Shown: positions 8,359 through 17,715, counted from the first letter of the stretch. The stretch: 64,000 nt of DNA from an uncultured Pseudomonadota bacterium (GCA_903828595.1 CAIKMS010000016.1:186001-250000); one strand, 5' to 3'. Translations and numbers: made by a program. The notes: generated from the sequence alone by a model not told the origin.

Positions 8359-10065
8359 TCAAGGCTTCGTGGTTTTTGGTGCCCTGTCGCGGTCATAAAC
8401 CAATCGGCCACCGACCCAGGTTTTCAGCACCTTAACTTTAGGTATCTCTTGAGCTGGGAGACTCAGGAGGTCCTCACTCAGTAAGATGAAGTCAGCCAGC
8501 TTTCCAACCGTGATGGATCCTTTGACCTGTTCTTGAAATTCAGCGTATGCCGAGCCCATCGTGTAAAGCTCAATAGCCTCTTGGATGGTTAACTTTTGCT
8601 CTGGGAACCATCCATTGGGGTTGCGTCCGTCTAAGGTCGCGCGGGTAGTAGCGGCATACAGGCCAAGCATGGGATTGAGCGGTGCGACAGGCCAGTCCGT
8701 GCCAAAAGCCAGGCGTACGCCATGATTCAGAAAAGTACGGAACGCATAGGTGCGACTAGCGCGGTCATGACCAATCCGGCTCTCGGCCCAGCGGCCATCA
8801 TCGATCGCATGATACGGCTGCACGGAGGCTATGACGCCAAGCTCCCGGAAGCGATCAAAATCTTTTTCAGCCATATGCTGAGCGTGTTCAATTCGCCAGC
8901 GCCGGTCCGCTGGCCCGTGCGTGGTTAACAGCGATTGATAAAGATCTAAAATTGTTGAAATGCCTCGGTCACCTATCGCATGGGTACATATTTGTAGACC
9001 AGCGCTATCGGCTCGCTCCATGAATCCCTGCATTCGAGATATAGGTTGTAAATCCTCTGAAAGCAGGCCGTGTCCGCTGGGATCATCCGTGAAGCCCTCG
9101 AAAAAATACGCTGTTCGTGATCCTAACGATCCGTCAGCAAAGCCCTTGACCGCACCAACTCGAAGTAGTGAATCGCCAAAGGCATGGCGTAACCCTATAT
9201 GTGCTTGATCCTCCACACGGGCGATAGGTGGGGCGGCGTAAAGCCGGGTGGTAAGCAAGCCCTCATCGCGTAGCTGGGCATAAACGCTGATATCTTCGTA
9301 GTCATCAGCCATGTCCTGTACGCTGGTGACGCCTAAAGATGCGGCCTCGTGTAACGCACGCTCGGCTATCTGGCGTCTTTCGCTGGGCCGGGGAGCGGGA
9401 ATAATTCTTTCCAGCAGCCCCATCGCTGCGTCTTTAAGTGCCCCCGTGGGTTCGCCACGATTGTCTCGGACGATAACTCCACCCGGAGGATCCGCCGTGG
9501 CCGCAGTAATTCCTGCCAGTTTTAACGCCTGGGTATTGGCGAGAACCATGTGCCCGTCATAACGCTCAAGTGACACAGGATTATCAGGAGTCACCGCATC
9601 AATCATTTGACGGGTAGGAAACTCGGCGGGTGACCATTTGGTTTCGTCCCACTCACCTTGACGCATCCATTGTCCAGGAGCGAGCTCCTTGGCTTTTTCC
9701 GCCACCCGCCGGACAAACTCTGTAGCGCTGGTGACATCATTAAGTTGCACGGCGGCTAACGCAGCGCCGCCACCGGAAAAGTGGACGTGAGCATCGTTAA
9801 ATCCTGGCAACAGCCGCTGGCCCTTGGCATCAACGACTTGGGTTCGCGGACCTTTCCATGCCATAACCTCCTTATCCGAGCCCACCGCCACAATGCGCTC
9901 CCCCAGTATGGCGATGCCACTTGCCTGAGGGTGGCTAGGATCGACCGTCCAAATTTTGGCATGGTGCACGATCAGGTCCGCTGCGGGTCTAAGCGGTACT
10001 TCGGTCGCCCCAGCCGTAAGGCAGGTCAAAAGACAGGTCAACGAAAAAGGCAAATAGGTTTTCAT
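8359..10065 (-). CDS. Secreted YtcJ-like amidohydrolase
   Basis: A 568-residue amidohydrolase-superfamily protein with an N-terminal signal peptide (LPFSLTCLLTCLTAGA). The HxH metal motif is in FNDAHVHFSGG, further metal His residues are in CTHAIGDRG and RIEHAQHM, and the catalytic Asp is in FGTDWPVAPLNP. This layout matches the amidohydrolase 3 / YtcJ group, mostly of unknown substrate (related enzymes act on N-substituted formamides and D-amino-acid derivatives). It is probably first in a two-gene unit with the FAD oxidase downstream. Confidence 0.85.
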   Translation of the reverse strand: MKTYLPFSLTCLLTCLTAGATEVPLRPAADLIVHHAKIWTVDPSHPQASGIAILGERIVAVGSDKEVMAWKGPRTQVVDAKGQRLLPGFNDAHVHFSGGGAALAAVQLNDVTSATEFVRRVAEKAKELAPGQWMRQGEWDETKWSPAEFPTRQMIDAVTPDNPVSLERYDGHMVLANTQALKLAGITAATADPPGGVIVRDNRGEPTGALKDAAMGLLERIIPAPRPSERRQIAERALHEAASLGVTSVQDMADDYEDISVYAQLRDEGLLTTRLYAAPPIARVEDQAHIGLRHAFGDSLLRVGAVKGFADGSLGSRTAYFFEGFTDDPSGHGLLSEDLQPISRMQGFMERADSAGLQICTHAIGDRGISTILDLYQSLLTTHGPADRRWRIEHAQHMAEKDFDRFRELGVIASVQPYHAIDDGRWAESRIGHDRASRTYAFRTFLNHGVRLAFGTDWPVAPLNPMLGLYAATTRATLDGRNPNGWFPEQKLTIQEAIELYTMGSAYAEFQEQVKGSITVGKLADFILLSEDLLSLPAQEIPKVKVLKTWVGGRLVYDRDRAPKTTKP

Positions 10066-10307
10066 CGGCCGTCCCTAGTAGTCAAACATCGTTCAATGCA
10101 GCAGATCGATGGCGCAGAGTAACGCCGAGTTGGCGTAAATCTCAATGCCAAGCCCGACCCTCGTTAAGAGCCCGACCAGAAGCCGCGGTATTGGTTTTTA
10201 TCAACGGTATCTTGCCCCAATTTAGCCCACAGAATGCTGCGGCGCGTCGTGCCCATGCGCTATAGTCGCTCCCCTTATCGGGTTCAGTGAAACGCAGCTA
10301 ATCAGTT

Positions 10308-11750
10308 ATGCCGAATCTAGAATTAACCCTGAGAGACTTTTCACCGCGCTACAGTCGGCGGCCTACGCCCTTTTTGAGTGCGCTGCTGTACTTCGCGGTT
10401 CTCACGTTATGGGTAGTTGCCATCGCTGGAGCAGGTCTATTTAGTGGCATTTTCGCGTGGACGGCGGGCCTGGTGTACGTTGCTTATGACACGGGCCTTC
10501 TGATTCATGTAGCGCTAAAGACCGCATTTATTATGCGTCAGCAGCCGCGTCCGTCGGCGGTCAGTCAGAGACGGCCATCGATTGCGGTTCTCATTGCGGC
10601 ACGCAACGAGGTTAACTCGCTAGAACGTACACTCAATGCGCTATTTAGTCAGTCAGATTTGCCCGAGCATATCTGCGTTATCGACGATGGCTCAACAGAT
10701 GGAAGCTCAGCGATGTTGATTGAGCGCTACGGATTAAAGTCACGCGATGCGACTGGTGCCTGGCTTTACTGTGATAGTGACCCGCGATTGAAACTAATGA
10801 GCCTGCCGGCTGGCGGTAAGGCCTGCGCCTTAAATGCCGCTCTGACAAACAGCTCTGCTGAACTTGTGATCACCGTTGATGCCGATACCTATCTTGCTCC
10901 GGACGCGGTTTTGGAACTGCGCCGCGCTTTTGCTAATGAGCCTGAGTTGGTTGCTGCGTGTGGTGTGCTAACACCTATCTGTCGTGGCGCCCATGAGAAT
11001 GGTTTATTCCAGTTTTTTCAAACCTATGAATACGTTCGTGCTTTTATCTCGCGAATCGCGTGGATGCAGTCGGGCGCTTTACTCCTTGTATCTGGTGCGT
11101 TTTCTGCCTTCCGCCGCGACGCACTACTTACCGTCGGTGGTTTTGATCCTCAATGCTTGGTGGAAGATTATGAGGTGATTCACCGGATTCACCGCTATGC
11201 CTATGAGCAAAAGCACGACTGGCGAGTCAGGGTCTTAAGTAAGGCACGTGGCACTACCGAAGCACCGGGAACCGTGATGAAGTTTCTACGGCAGCGGCGC
11301 CGCTGGTTCGCCGGGTTCTTGCAGACTCAGTACTGGAATAAAGACATGACGGCGAACGCCAGTTACGGATCGGTAGGACGTCTGATGTTGCCCATCAAAG
11401 CGGTGGATACACTACAGCCAATCTACGGGCTCACGGCTTTTGGGTTGTTAGTGGGTTATCTGGTTACGGGAAATTTGGCCGTCTTATTGCCCGTGCTGGT
11501 GGTTATCGGCGCCAAAATTGTCATTGATCTGCTGTTTTATCTATGGTGGATAACGCTTTACAGCCGATGGCTGGGTGAGGCGGTGACCATGCGCAGGCTT
11601 GTGATGGCAGCCATTGCGGCACTGGCCGAGCCATTCAGTTTTCAGTTGCTGCGCCATAGTGGCGCTGCTTGGGGTTGGTTTGCGTTTCTGACCGGCCGGG
11701 TGTCTTGGGGGCACGCCAAAACCACATCCAAGGTGGCGCATGGCGCCTGA
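10308..11750 (+). CDS. Processive family 2 glycosyltransferase, membrane-bound
   Basis: A 480-residue inner-membrane glycosyltransferase. Two N-terminal membrane helices (about residues 22-75) precede the GT-A domain with AARNE, IDDGSTDGS (UDP-sugar Asp), VDADTYL (DxD-like), a GGFDP...VEDYEV acceptor/base segment, and QRRRW, the QxxRW motif of processive synthases. Three C-terminal helices follow. PgaC-type poly-N-acetylglucosamine synthase and cellulose-synthase-like enzymes share this plan; the polymer is not determined. No deacetylase, porin or bcs partners are adjacent. No good ribosome-binding site is visible; a TATAGT box lies 42 nt upstream at 10261. Confidence 0.85.
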   Translation: MPNLELTLRDFSPRYSRRPTPFLSALLYFAVLTLWVVAIAGAGLFSGIFAWTAGLVYVAYDTGLLIHVALKTAFIMRQQPRPSAVSQRRPSIAVLIAARNEVNSLERTLNALFSQSDLPEHICVIDDGSTDGSSAMLIERYGLKSRDATGAWLYCDSDPRLKLMSLPAGGKACALNAALTNSSAELVITVDADTYLAPDAVLELRRAFANEPELVAACGVLTPICRGAHENGLFQFFQTYEYVRAFISRIAWMQSGALLLVSGAFSAFRRDALLTVGGFDPQCLVEDYEVIHRIHRYAYEQKHDWRVRVLSKARGTTEAPGTVMKFLRQRRRWFAGFLQTQYWNKDMTANASYGSVGRLMLPIKAVDTLQPIYGLTAFGLLVGYLVTGNLAVLLPVLVVIGAKIVIDLLFYLWWITLYSRWLGEAVTMRRLVMAAIAALAEPFSFQLLRHSGAAWGWFAFLTGRVSWGHAKTTSKVAHGA

Positions 11751-11782
11751 TCTGACATAGATCAGACGCCATTGCCTTGAGC

Positions 11783-13072
11783 TCAGGGCAGAACGATGAC
11801 TCCGCGCGCCATGACGAAGGTCGGATGCTCGGTAGCTTCGATGTGTTCAAACACATTGCCTCGAACAGCAACTAGATCGGCGGATTTACCGCTTTCCAGC
11901 GTCCCTGTCTCAGCATCGACGCCCAGCAGTTTTGCCGCGTCTCGAGTGGCGGAGAGCAGGGCATTAGCCGGAGTTACGCCCAACTCAGCCAGCAGACTGA
12001 ACTCCTTAGCGTTAAGCCCATGAGGTGACACGCCTGAGTCTGTGCCAAACGCCATTAAGACACCGATCTTATTGGCATTGCGGACCATCTCTGCATGCTT
12101 ATCAATGACCGCGCGAGCCTTCTTCGCGATAGGTGGCGGAAATGAGTCGGCATTCTTGTTTACCCAGTACGCGGCAAGACGTGTTGGAACCAGGTAGGTA
12201 CCTTTTGCCTTCATCAGTTTGAGCGTGTCGGGCGTCAAAAACGTACCGTGCTCAATAGAGTCGACGCCTGCCTCAACGGCTAAACGAGCTGCATGATCGC
12301 CGTGGGCATGTGCGGCAACTTTGCGGCCCCAGGTATGCGCCTCGCTGACAATCGCGTCGAGCTCGGCAGTAGTCAGCTGCGAGGCCTCGAGTGGGTCAGA
12401 CTCAGATAGCACGCCACCGGACGCGCAAATCTTGATGACATCGGCACCGAACTTCATTTGTAGGCGCACCGCCTCACGACACTGCTCCGGTCCCGAGCAA
12501 ATGCCGTCTATCGGCCCCAGTAGTTTCGTTTTTTCAGGCGGAAATGGTGCCTGATCGCAGTGCCCACCGGGCGAACCGATAGCGTGAGCCGCTGTAATGA
12601 TTCGCGGCCCGACGGTCACGCCCGCATTAATTGCATTACGCAAGCCAATATCGATGAAGTCACCAGAGCCGACGACGCGCAGTGTGGTGAACCCAGCAAG
12701 TAAAGTTGTCTTCGCATATTGAGCGGCATAAAAGCTCTGTTCCACAGGCGAGCGCAACGCATTGTCGTAGAAATCTTTATACGGGTTGCTGGAGCTCTCG
12801 TCGGTGACATGACTATGCGCATCAATGAATCCAGGCATCAGCGTTGCATCACCCAGGTCAATGATTTTTGTGTCAGATGGAAAAGTCAGATGCTCGCCGA
12901 CGGCAACGATGCGGCCGTCTTTGACAAGAACTTCGCCTGCATCATGTAACGTTCCATTGCGGCCGTCAAAAAGGTGCGCAGCTTTTACTAATGTTGGCGG
13001 CGTGCTTTGGCTGAAAGCGGATTGGCTTGCCGACAGCAACAGTGCGGCAGAGATTAAAAACTTCAATTTCAT
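11783..13072 (-). CDS. Secreted zinc amidohydrolase, prolidase/imidazolonepropionase-like (paralogue 2)
   Basis: A 429-residue protein with a Sec signal peptide (cleavage near AFSQS). Metal-site motifs: HSH in IDAHSHVTD, a likely carboxylated Lys in DVIKICASGG, HAH in AAHAHGDHA, SIEHGT, and the Asp in FGTDSGVSPHG. These match the amidohydrolase group whose characterised members are Xaa-Pro or N-acyl-amino-acid dipeptidases. It follows its paralogue by only 27 nt and has a GGAGAAA ribosome-binding site, so the two are co-transcribed. The final residues contain a beta-sandwich typical of the superfamily. Confidence 0.87.
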   Translation of the reverse strand: MKLKFLISAALLLSASQSAFSQSTPPTLVKAAHLFDGRNGTLHDAGEVLVKDGRIVAVGEHLTFPSDTKIIDLGDATLMPGFIDAHSHVTDESSSNPYKDFYDNALRSPVEQSFYAAQYAKTTLLAGFTTLRVVGSGDFIDIGLRNAINAGVTVGPRIITAAHAIGSPGGHCDQAPFPPEKTKLLGPIDGICSGPEQCREAVRLQMKFGADVIKICASGGVLSESDPLEASQLTTAELDAIVSEAHTWGRKVAAHAHGDHAARLAVEAGVDSIEHGTFLTPDTLKLMKAKGTYLVPTRLAAYWVNKNADSFPPPIAKKARAVIDKHAEMVRNANKIGVLMAFGTDSGVSPHGLNAKEFSLLAELGVTPANALLSATRDAAKLLGVDAETGTLESGKSADLVAVRGNVFEHIEATEHPTFVMARGVIVLP

Positions 13073-13099
13073 CAGTTTTCTCCGGATTGGCTTGAGAAT

Positions 13100-14425
13100 T
13101 TAGTGGCTGTACTTAACAACGACGCCGCCCTTCATCACGAAAATAACGTTCGTGAGTAGCGAGATGTCATCAGCGGGATTCCCATCAACGGCGATGATGT
13201 CAGCCAGTTTTCCTTGGGTCAGTGAGCCGCGCGAGCTTTCAACACCCAGCGCCTGAGCCGCAACCGCAGTAGCAGACTGAATAGCTTGGATAGGCGTCAT
13301 GCCATATTCAACCATGTAGTGAAATTGCTTGGCATTGTCACCGTGTGGGTATACGCCGGCATCAGTACCAAAAGCCATTTTCACACCGGCCGTGACTGCC
13401 CGGCGGAAATTGTCACGCTGGGTTTGTCCCAGTTTTCTCTCTTTTTCAATGGACTCTGGCAGCATCCCTACCGAGGCGCCTTCCGCGAGAATAAAGTCAT
13501 CGTCATAAATATCCATCACCAACCAGGCGCCTTTTTCCTTGGCGAGCTTGATGCCGTCCGCATCGATAAGGCTGGCGTGCTCGATCGTGTCAATGCCTGC
13601 ACGAAGGGCATCTTTAATTCCCGCAGCGCCATGGGCGTGGGCAGCCACCCGTCGACCTAGCTTGTGCGCTTCATCAGCGATGCTCTGCATCTCCTCATAG
13701 GTGTATTGCTGGGCACCAGGCTGATCGCCTTTGGATAAGACACCACCGGTCGCGCAGATTTTAATTACGTCGGCACCGTACTTGATGTTCTCGCGCACTT
13801 TGAGTCTTGCTGCCCATGGGCCGTCAGCCACGCCATCAGCCTTGTAGGGAATATCGGCAGCGAGCAGGTTCTCGTCACAATGTCCCCCGGTGATGCCTAA
13901 GGCCGGACCTGAAACCAGCATTCGTGGGCCAATGACTTCACCGGCATTGATCGCGTCTCTAAGCGCGACATCGCCATAGCCATTCGCGCCTACATTGCGA
14001 ACTGTCGTAAAGCCAGCCTGCAGGGTTTTGCTGGCAGCGCTGACTCCGTAAAGGGCGGCACGTGTGGCTGAAACGCCGAGTGACTCGTAAGCGCCGAGCT
14101 TGGGATTAGAGGTCAAATGCGTGTGGGCGTCGATCAGTCCTGGCATCAGAGTCACCCCACCCAAGTCAATCACTTGGGCTGAAGGTACTAAGGCTGTGTT
14201 TGTGCCCACGCTTTGTATGATGTCGCCGCGCACGACGATCACTGCCGGTGAGACTACTCGTCCGTTGTCCACGTCAATGTAGCGTGCAGCTTTTAGTGTC
14301 ACGGTCGGAGGCATTGGGTCGATGCTGGCAGCGTACACGAATGAGCTTTGAATAAAGCTCAGCGCTATGCTGACTAGCAGGGCATTCTGATACGCACTAA
14401 TCGTTCGAGAAAATGACTTAAACAT
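13100..14425 (-). CDS. Secreted zinc amidohydrolase, prolidase/imidazolonepropionase-like (paralogue 1)
   Basis: A 441-residue exported enzyme. I start it at the ATG at 14425, which has GTGGAG upstream and opens directly into a signal peptide (NALLVSIALSFIQSSFVYA); a longer frame of 38 more codons is unlikely. It has HTH in IDAHTHLTS, DVIKICATGG, HAHGAAG, TIEHAS and FGTDAGVYPHG. It aligns along its length with the next gene, so a tandem duplication followed by divergence is the simplest history. Both probably cleave dipeptides or N-acyl amino acids in the periplasm. It is divergent from the Gre-like gene at 14623. Confidence 0.87.
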   Translation of the reverse strand: MFKSFSRTISAYQNALLVSIALSFIQSSFVYAASIDPMPPTVTLKAARYIDVDNGRVVSPAVIVVRGDIIQSVGTNTALVPSAQVIDLGGVTLMPGLIDAHTHLTSNPKLGAYESLGVSATRAALYGVSAASKTLQAGFTTVRNVGANGYGDVALRDAINAGEVIGPRMLVSGPALGITGGHCDENLLAADIPYKADGVADGPWAARLKVRENIKYGADVIKICATGGVLSKGDQPGAQQYTYEEMQSIADEAHKLGRRVAAHAHGAAGIKDALRAGIDTIEHASLIDADGIKLAKEKGAWLVMDIYDDDFILAEGASVGMLPESIEKERKLGQTQRDNFRRAVTAGVKMAFGTDAGVYPHGDNAKQFHYMVEYGMTPIQAIQSATAVAAQALGVESSRGSLTQGKLADIIAVDGNPADDISLLTNVIFVMKGGVVVKYSH

Positions 14426-14622
14426 TAAAACTCCACGCAGATTGATTTGGGCTGGACTTGATGGCTCGGCCGTAGTCTGACGCGGTCGCAGCATTTTCGC
14501 AGCGCCTTGGTGCCGCGATATCATGAGGTCCGGCTTCAAGCATAACCCAGAAGGCTCATGCGTATAATCAGCGCTGGGGACGCGCAGTGGCCGGGCCGCA
14601 GAGCTGTTGGGGCAGTAGTTTC

Positions 14623-15087
14623 ATGAGCAGAGCATTTGTAAAAGAAACCGATCACGAAGATGACGGGTTGCCTGAGCGCGTAATCAGCAGCCATCCCAAC
14701 TTTGTCACCGCTTCCGGACTTAAGCAATTAGAGGACCGCGTGAGAGAGCTTGAGCAGCAGCGCTCCCTGGCACGCGCCGAGTCCGATGTAGGCCAACTGG
14801 CCCGACTTGCTCGCGAGCTGCGCTATTTTCAGGCACGTCGCGACAGTGCACGCTTGGTTAAGCCGGAAAGCTCGCCCACCGCAGTGCGCTTTGGTGTCCT
14901 TGTGCACCTGGAGCGAAGCGACGCAACGGTGGTTATATACCGAGTGGTTGGGGAGGATGAGAGTAATCCAGCCCAGGGTCTACTTTCCTACGTCTCGCCG
15001 CTGGCGCAGCAGTTGCTGGGATTGAGCATCGGAGATGAGGTGCTGATGGGTAAAGAGCCTGCCTGGGTCACCAAATTAGAAGGTTGA
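14623..15087 (+). CDS. GreA/GreB-like RNA polymerase secondary-channel factor without acidic tip
   Basis: A 154-residue protein. The N terminus (MSRAFVKETDHED, then ISSHPNFVT) and C-terminal FKBP-like domain (SYVSPLAQQLLGLSIGDEV) match the GreA/GreB superfamily. The coiled-coil arm is shortened, and the usual GDxSENAEY tip, whose Asp and Glu promote transcript cleavage, is replaced by a stretch around ESDVGQLARLARELRYF. It may therefore bind the secondary channel without stimulating cleavage, like Gfh1, Rnk or TraR-type regulators. A canonical GreB is present at 40143-40655, consistent with a separate role. The ATG at 14623 is chosen because family members start MSRAFV; no strong ribosome-binding site is seen. 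Confidence 0.82.
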   Translation: MSRAFVKETDHEDDGLPERVISSHPNFVTASGLKQLEDRVRELEQQRSLARAESDVGQLARLARELRYFQARRDSARLVKPESSPTAVRFGVLVHLERSDATVVIYRVVGEDESNPAQGLLSYVSPLAQQLLGLSIGDEVLMGKEPAWVTKLEG

Positions 15088-15164
15088 TTGAAGGCTTTTG
15101 TAAAACTGCGAATCCCTAGGCATTGTCTCGGTATGATCCGATGAGGATTAGAATCAGGAATTGA

Positions 15165-15719
15165 ATGGCACCAGTAATAAAATTTCCCTCCCGCCGGTCT
15201 GCTCCTAGTGGAGATGGTTTGTCTGAACAGGGATCGAAGACGGCCAAATTTGAGGCGCTGTGCGCCCGATTTCAGCCGGATGTATTTCGTTATGCGTATT
15301 GGTTGGCCAAAAATAGGGCGCTGGCAGAAGATATTGCTCAAGAGACTTTTTTACGTGCCTGGCGCGCAATTGATTCTCTTTTAGAGCCTGAGTCGGTGCG
15401 ACCCTGGTTGCTGAAAATCGCGCGTCGTGAACATGCGCGGCTATATGAAAGAAAACGCTTTGAGACCATTGATATCGAGGACCCAGTGGCTGTTTCGGAT
15501 GAGGGAATGAGCGTTTTTCCGTCGGAGGATTTGTCCGAAGTCCGCGCCGCGCTTTTTACTTTGTCCGATGACTATCGCGAGCCCCTAGTGCTGCAGGTGT
15601 TGTTTGGATTGACAACGTCGGAAATAGCCGAGCAGTTGGGCATTGAGCAGGGCGCTGTGCTAACGCGCTTATGTCGCGCTCGAGAGAAACTGCGAGTCGT
15701 ACTGTCAGGTGAAAAATGA
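15165..15719 (+). CDS. ECF-type RNA polymerase sigma factor
   Basis: A 184-residue sigma-70 family protein with only regions 2 and 4. Region 2 is visible at about residues 30-95 (FRYAYWLAKNRALAEDIAQETFLRAWRAID), and the helix-turn-helix of region 4 is near the end (LTTSEIAEQLGIEQGAVLTRLCRAREKL). It directs core polymerase to stress-type promoters. CAGGA precedes the ATG. The stop overlaps the downstream anti-sigma start (ATGA), the normal arrangement for a sigma/anti-sigma pair. Confidence 0.92.
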   Translation: MAPVIKFPSRRSAPSGDGLSEQGSKTAKFEALCARFQPDVFRYAYWLAKNRALAEDIAQETFLRAWRAIDSLLEPESVRPWLLKIARREHARLYERKRFETIDIEDPVAVSDEGMSVFPSEDLSEVRAALFTLSDDYREPLVLQVLFGLTTSEIAEQLGIEQGAVLTRLCRAREKLRVVLSGEK

Positions 15720-16381
15720 ATCATGAAGAGCTTAAGCGCAGCGTCAGTGCGCAGCCGATGCTATTGACTAGCGAGCAGCGCGAGCACCTGCTTAACTGCA
15801 GTGAGTGCTCGTCTTTTGTGCAGGAATTGCAGGTGCTTGAGGCGAGGATTGAAGCGGCGCTACAGGTGCCGGTCTCGGGCGTAATGCCAAAGCCAATGCG
15901 TGGCTTTTCAGCCTTGCCGTTCGGTTTGGCAGCGGCGCTCACCACGGTTGCAGTGTTATTAACCGCCCTACTGGTGGCAACGCCACAAGATGCTCTGGCG
16001 CGAGCAGTAGCGCTGCACATGGATCACGAGCCGCAGGCTTTGGTCAGTGAGCAGGCTGTTGATTTGCCTGCCCTGAGCGCCGTTTTGGCGGGGGCACACA
16101 TAGCACTGTTACCGGGCGGGCCGACGGTTACTTATGTGAACGCCTGTCAATTGCGAGGACATTTGACCCCGCATCTGGCGGTTCACACATCGAATGGACC
16201 GGTAGTGGTATTGATGCTCCCCCAAGAGCGCATCGCTAAACGACAATCGTTCAGTCAGCTGGGGCTCCATGGCATGCTAGTGCCTATGGCCCGAGGTTCT
16301 ATGGCGGTCGTGGGCAGCGGTGCTACGGATTTAGACGAAGTAATCTCGCTGATGTCGTCAAAAGTTCGTTATCTCGACTAA
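15716..16381 (+). CDS. Membrane anti-sigma factor, DUF3379-like
   Basis: A 221-residue protein overlapping the ECF sigma gene by 4 nt. The cytoplasmic N-terminal domain has a zinc anti-sigma motif, H-x3-C-x2-C, in HLLNCSEC. One transmembrane helix follows (FGLAAALTTVAVLLTALLVA, about residues 70-90), then a periplasmic domain of ~130 residues. The layout fits DUF3379 anti-sigma proteins that hold the sigma factor at the inner membrane until a signal arrives. The signal is unknown; the periplasmic domain has a single Cys and no enzyme motif I recognise. Confidence 0.82.
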   Translation: MNHEELKRSVSAQPMLLTSEQREHLLNCSECSSFVQELQVLEARIEAALQVPVSGVMPKPMRGFSALPFGLAAALTTVAVLLTALLVATPQDALARAVALHMDHEPQALVSEQAVDLPALSAVLAGAHIALLPGGPTVTYVNACQLRGHLTPHLAVHTSNGPVVVLMLPQERIAKRQSFSQLGLHGMLVPMARGSMAVVGSGATDLDEVISLMSSKVRYLD

Positions 16382-16394
16382 GTCTTGGCCACAG

Positions 16395-16946
16395 TTAGGT
16401 CTGGGGTTCTTCACTGAGCAGGCCGATCAGTTCGAAGGTGGTCACCAGCACCGAATCGTCCCCGCCAACGGCTCTGGCCGGATCTAGGCAAAACCCACGG
16501 GCTTCAATTTGCCAGGTTCTGGCTTTGGTTTGACCGGGTAGCAAAGATTGTGTCACCTCATCCAACGTGCATTTTCCCGTGCCGCGTGTGCCATATATGG
16601 GCCCCAGACTGGTGATTAAGGTCAGATTCACCGGTAAGGCATGCGTGGACTGGCCGGCTGTTAGATCAGGAATGCCGAATAAAACGGTGAGCGTGCCCGC
16701 GCTATAGGGGCCGCTAAAGCTCAGTCTAAATCCACCATCAGCGCGAGGCAGACCCTCACAGCTCATCTGTGTCGCTTGCCAGCGGATTTCTTCGTTGATG
16801 GCTCCATTAATCTGTGCGTGTAAATGGGCTGTGTTAAGAGCACAAGGTACCGGTGCAGGCACGGGTTTGACGGGGGCGGCTGCCAGTACGGCAGGAGTGA
16901 CCAGAAGCAGGAGTAGCGCCGTCAGCAGTTTAAGAGCATCTCGCAA
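16395..16946 (-). CDS. Secreted hypothetical protein
   Basis: About 183 residues with a clear Sec signal peptide (LLTALLLLLVTPAVLAAAP). The mature part contains three Cys (PCALN, MSCEG, KCTLD) plus CLDPA, so disulfides are likely, and it is rich in beta-type sequence. I do not recognise the family. The start is uncertain: a TTG at 16946 places the signal peptide at the N terminus, whereas the frame stays open upstream to 17174 and would overlap the divergent lipoprotein gene. It is convergent with the anti-sigma gene (13-nt gap). Confidence 0.6.
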   Translation of the reverse strand: MRDALKLLTALLLLLVTPAVLAAAPVKPVPAPVPCALNTAHLHAQINGAINEEIRWQATQMSCEGLPRADGGFRLSFSGPYSAGTLTVLFGIPDLTAGQSTHALPVNLTLITSLGPIYGTRGTGKCTLDEVTQSLLPGQTKARTWQIEARGFCLDPARAVGGDDSVLVTTFELIGLLSEEPQT

Positions 16947-17127
16947 CAGTCTATTCTCGCTAAGGCGCGATCCACGCAGAGGATTAATCGCAGGATAGCG
17001 CGATTTAGACGAGTTATCCTGCGCTTCAACTCCTGGTTCAAAGAGCGATCGGGGTATGCTTGAAAACCAGTGCTGATGATGCTGATGCGCTGCGTTGCGC
17101 GGATTAAGCTTTTTGATTTTACGAGGG

Positions 17128-17622
17128 ATGGTCAGCAATTTGAAAAATCTCATAACCGCTTTTGGGCCTCGCATCGTTGCCTATATCAGTCTCTTGGGTT
17201 TTGGGCTGAGTCTGTCAGCCTGTGTGCCGCACCTTGAAAAGCCCCAGGTGCAGGTACTGGGTATTGAAAAGCAAAGTATTCAGTTACTTGAGCAGCGATT
17301 CTTGGTGCATTTGCTCGTAACAAACCCTAACGCGCAGGCGCTACCGATTCAGAGCGTTACCTATAGCGTGACGATCAACGGAGAAGAGTTTGCTCGTGGC
17401 GAGTTGCGAGACTCCCTGGTCGTAGTTGCTCGTGGAAGTACCCAGGTGGACTTACCCTTAACAACCAATTTGCATTCGGGTTTGGGAAAGCTCATCACGT
17501 TGCTGACTCAAGGCGCTGATAGCTTCGATTATCGTGTGGTCGGGGAGGTCAAGACCGGCATGACTTTTTTCCGCACCTTGCCGTTTGATCAACAAGGTAG
17601 TGTGAAACTGCCCAGAAGATAA
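17128..17622 (+). CDS. LEA type 2 / WHy-domain lipoprotein
   Basis: About 164 residues. The N terminus is a lipoprotein signal with lipobox LSAC (GFGLSLSACVPHLEKP), so it is a lipid-anchored envelope protein. The rest is a single LEA_2 (water-stress and hypersensitive response) beta-sandwich: HLLVTNPNAQALPIQSVTYSV and a VARGSTQVDLPLTT strand pair. Gammaproteobacterial members are small lipoproteins of unknown role. The ATG at 17128 has GAGGG directly adjoining, which is poor spacing; the TTG at 17140 is a possible alternative start. Confidence 0.78.
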   Translation: MVSNLKNLITAFGPRIVAYISLLGFGLSLSACVPHLEKPQVQVLGIEKQSIQLLEQRFLVHLLVTNPNAQALPIQSVTYSVTINGEEFARGELRDSLVVVARGSTQVDLPLTTNLHSGLGKLITLLTQGADSFDYRVVGEVKTGMTFFRTLPFDQQGSVKLPRR

Positions 17623-17631
17623 GCTACCCAT

Positions 17632-17664
17632 AAAAAAGGCCATACGGTATGCAACCGTATGGCC
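17632..17664 (-). terminator. Rho-independent terminator of the phasin gene
   Basis: An 11-bp perfect stem (17638-17648 with 17654-17664, 5-nt loop) is followed on the minus strand by six U residues (A run at 17632-17637). It lies 52 nt after the phasin stop. It could also serve the convergent LEA_2 gene, but the U tract favours the leftward direction. Confidence 0.88.
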
Positions 17665-17715
17665 CTAGCCTTTCCAAGGTTCTGACCGTTCGCGTGAGCG
17701 CACGGTCGAGACGTC

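Noticed and set aside
10261..10266. TATAGT box upstream of the GT2 gene as a promoter
   Set aside because: No -35 at proper spacing and no TG extension, so it is too weak to list as a feature.
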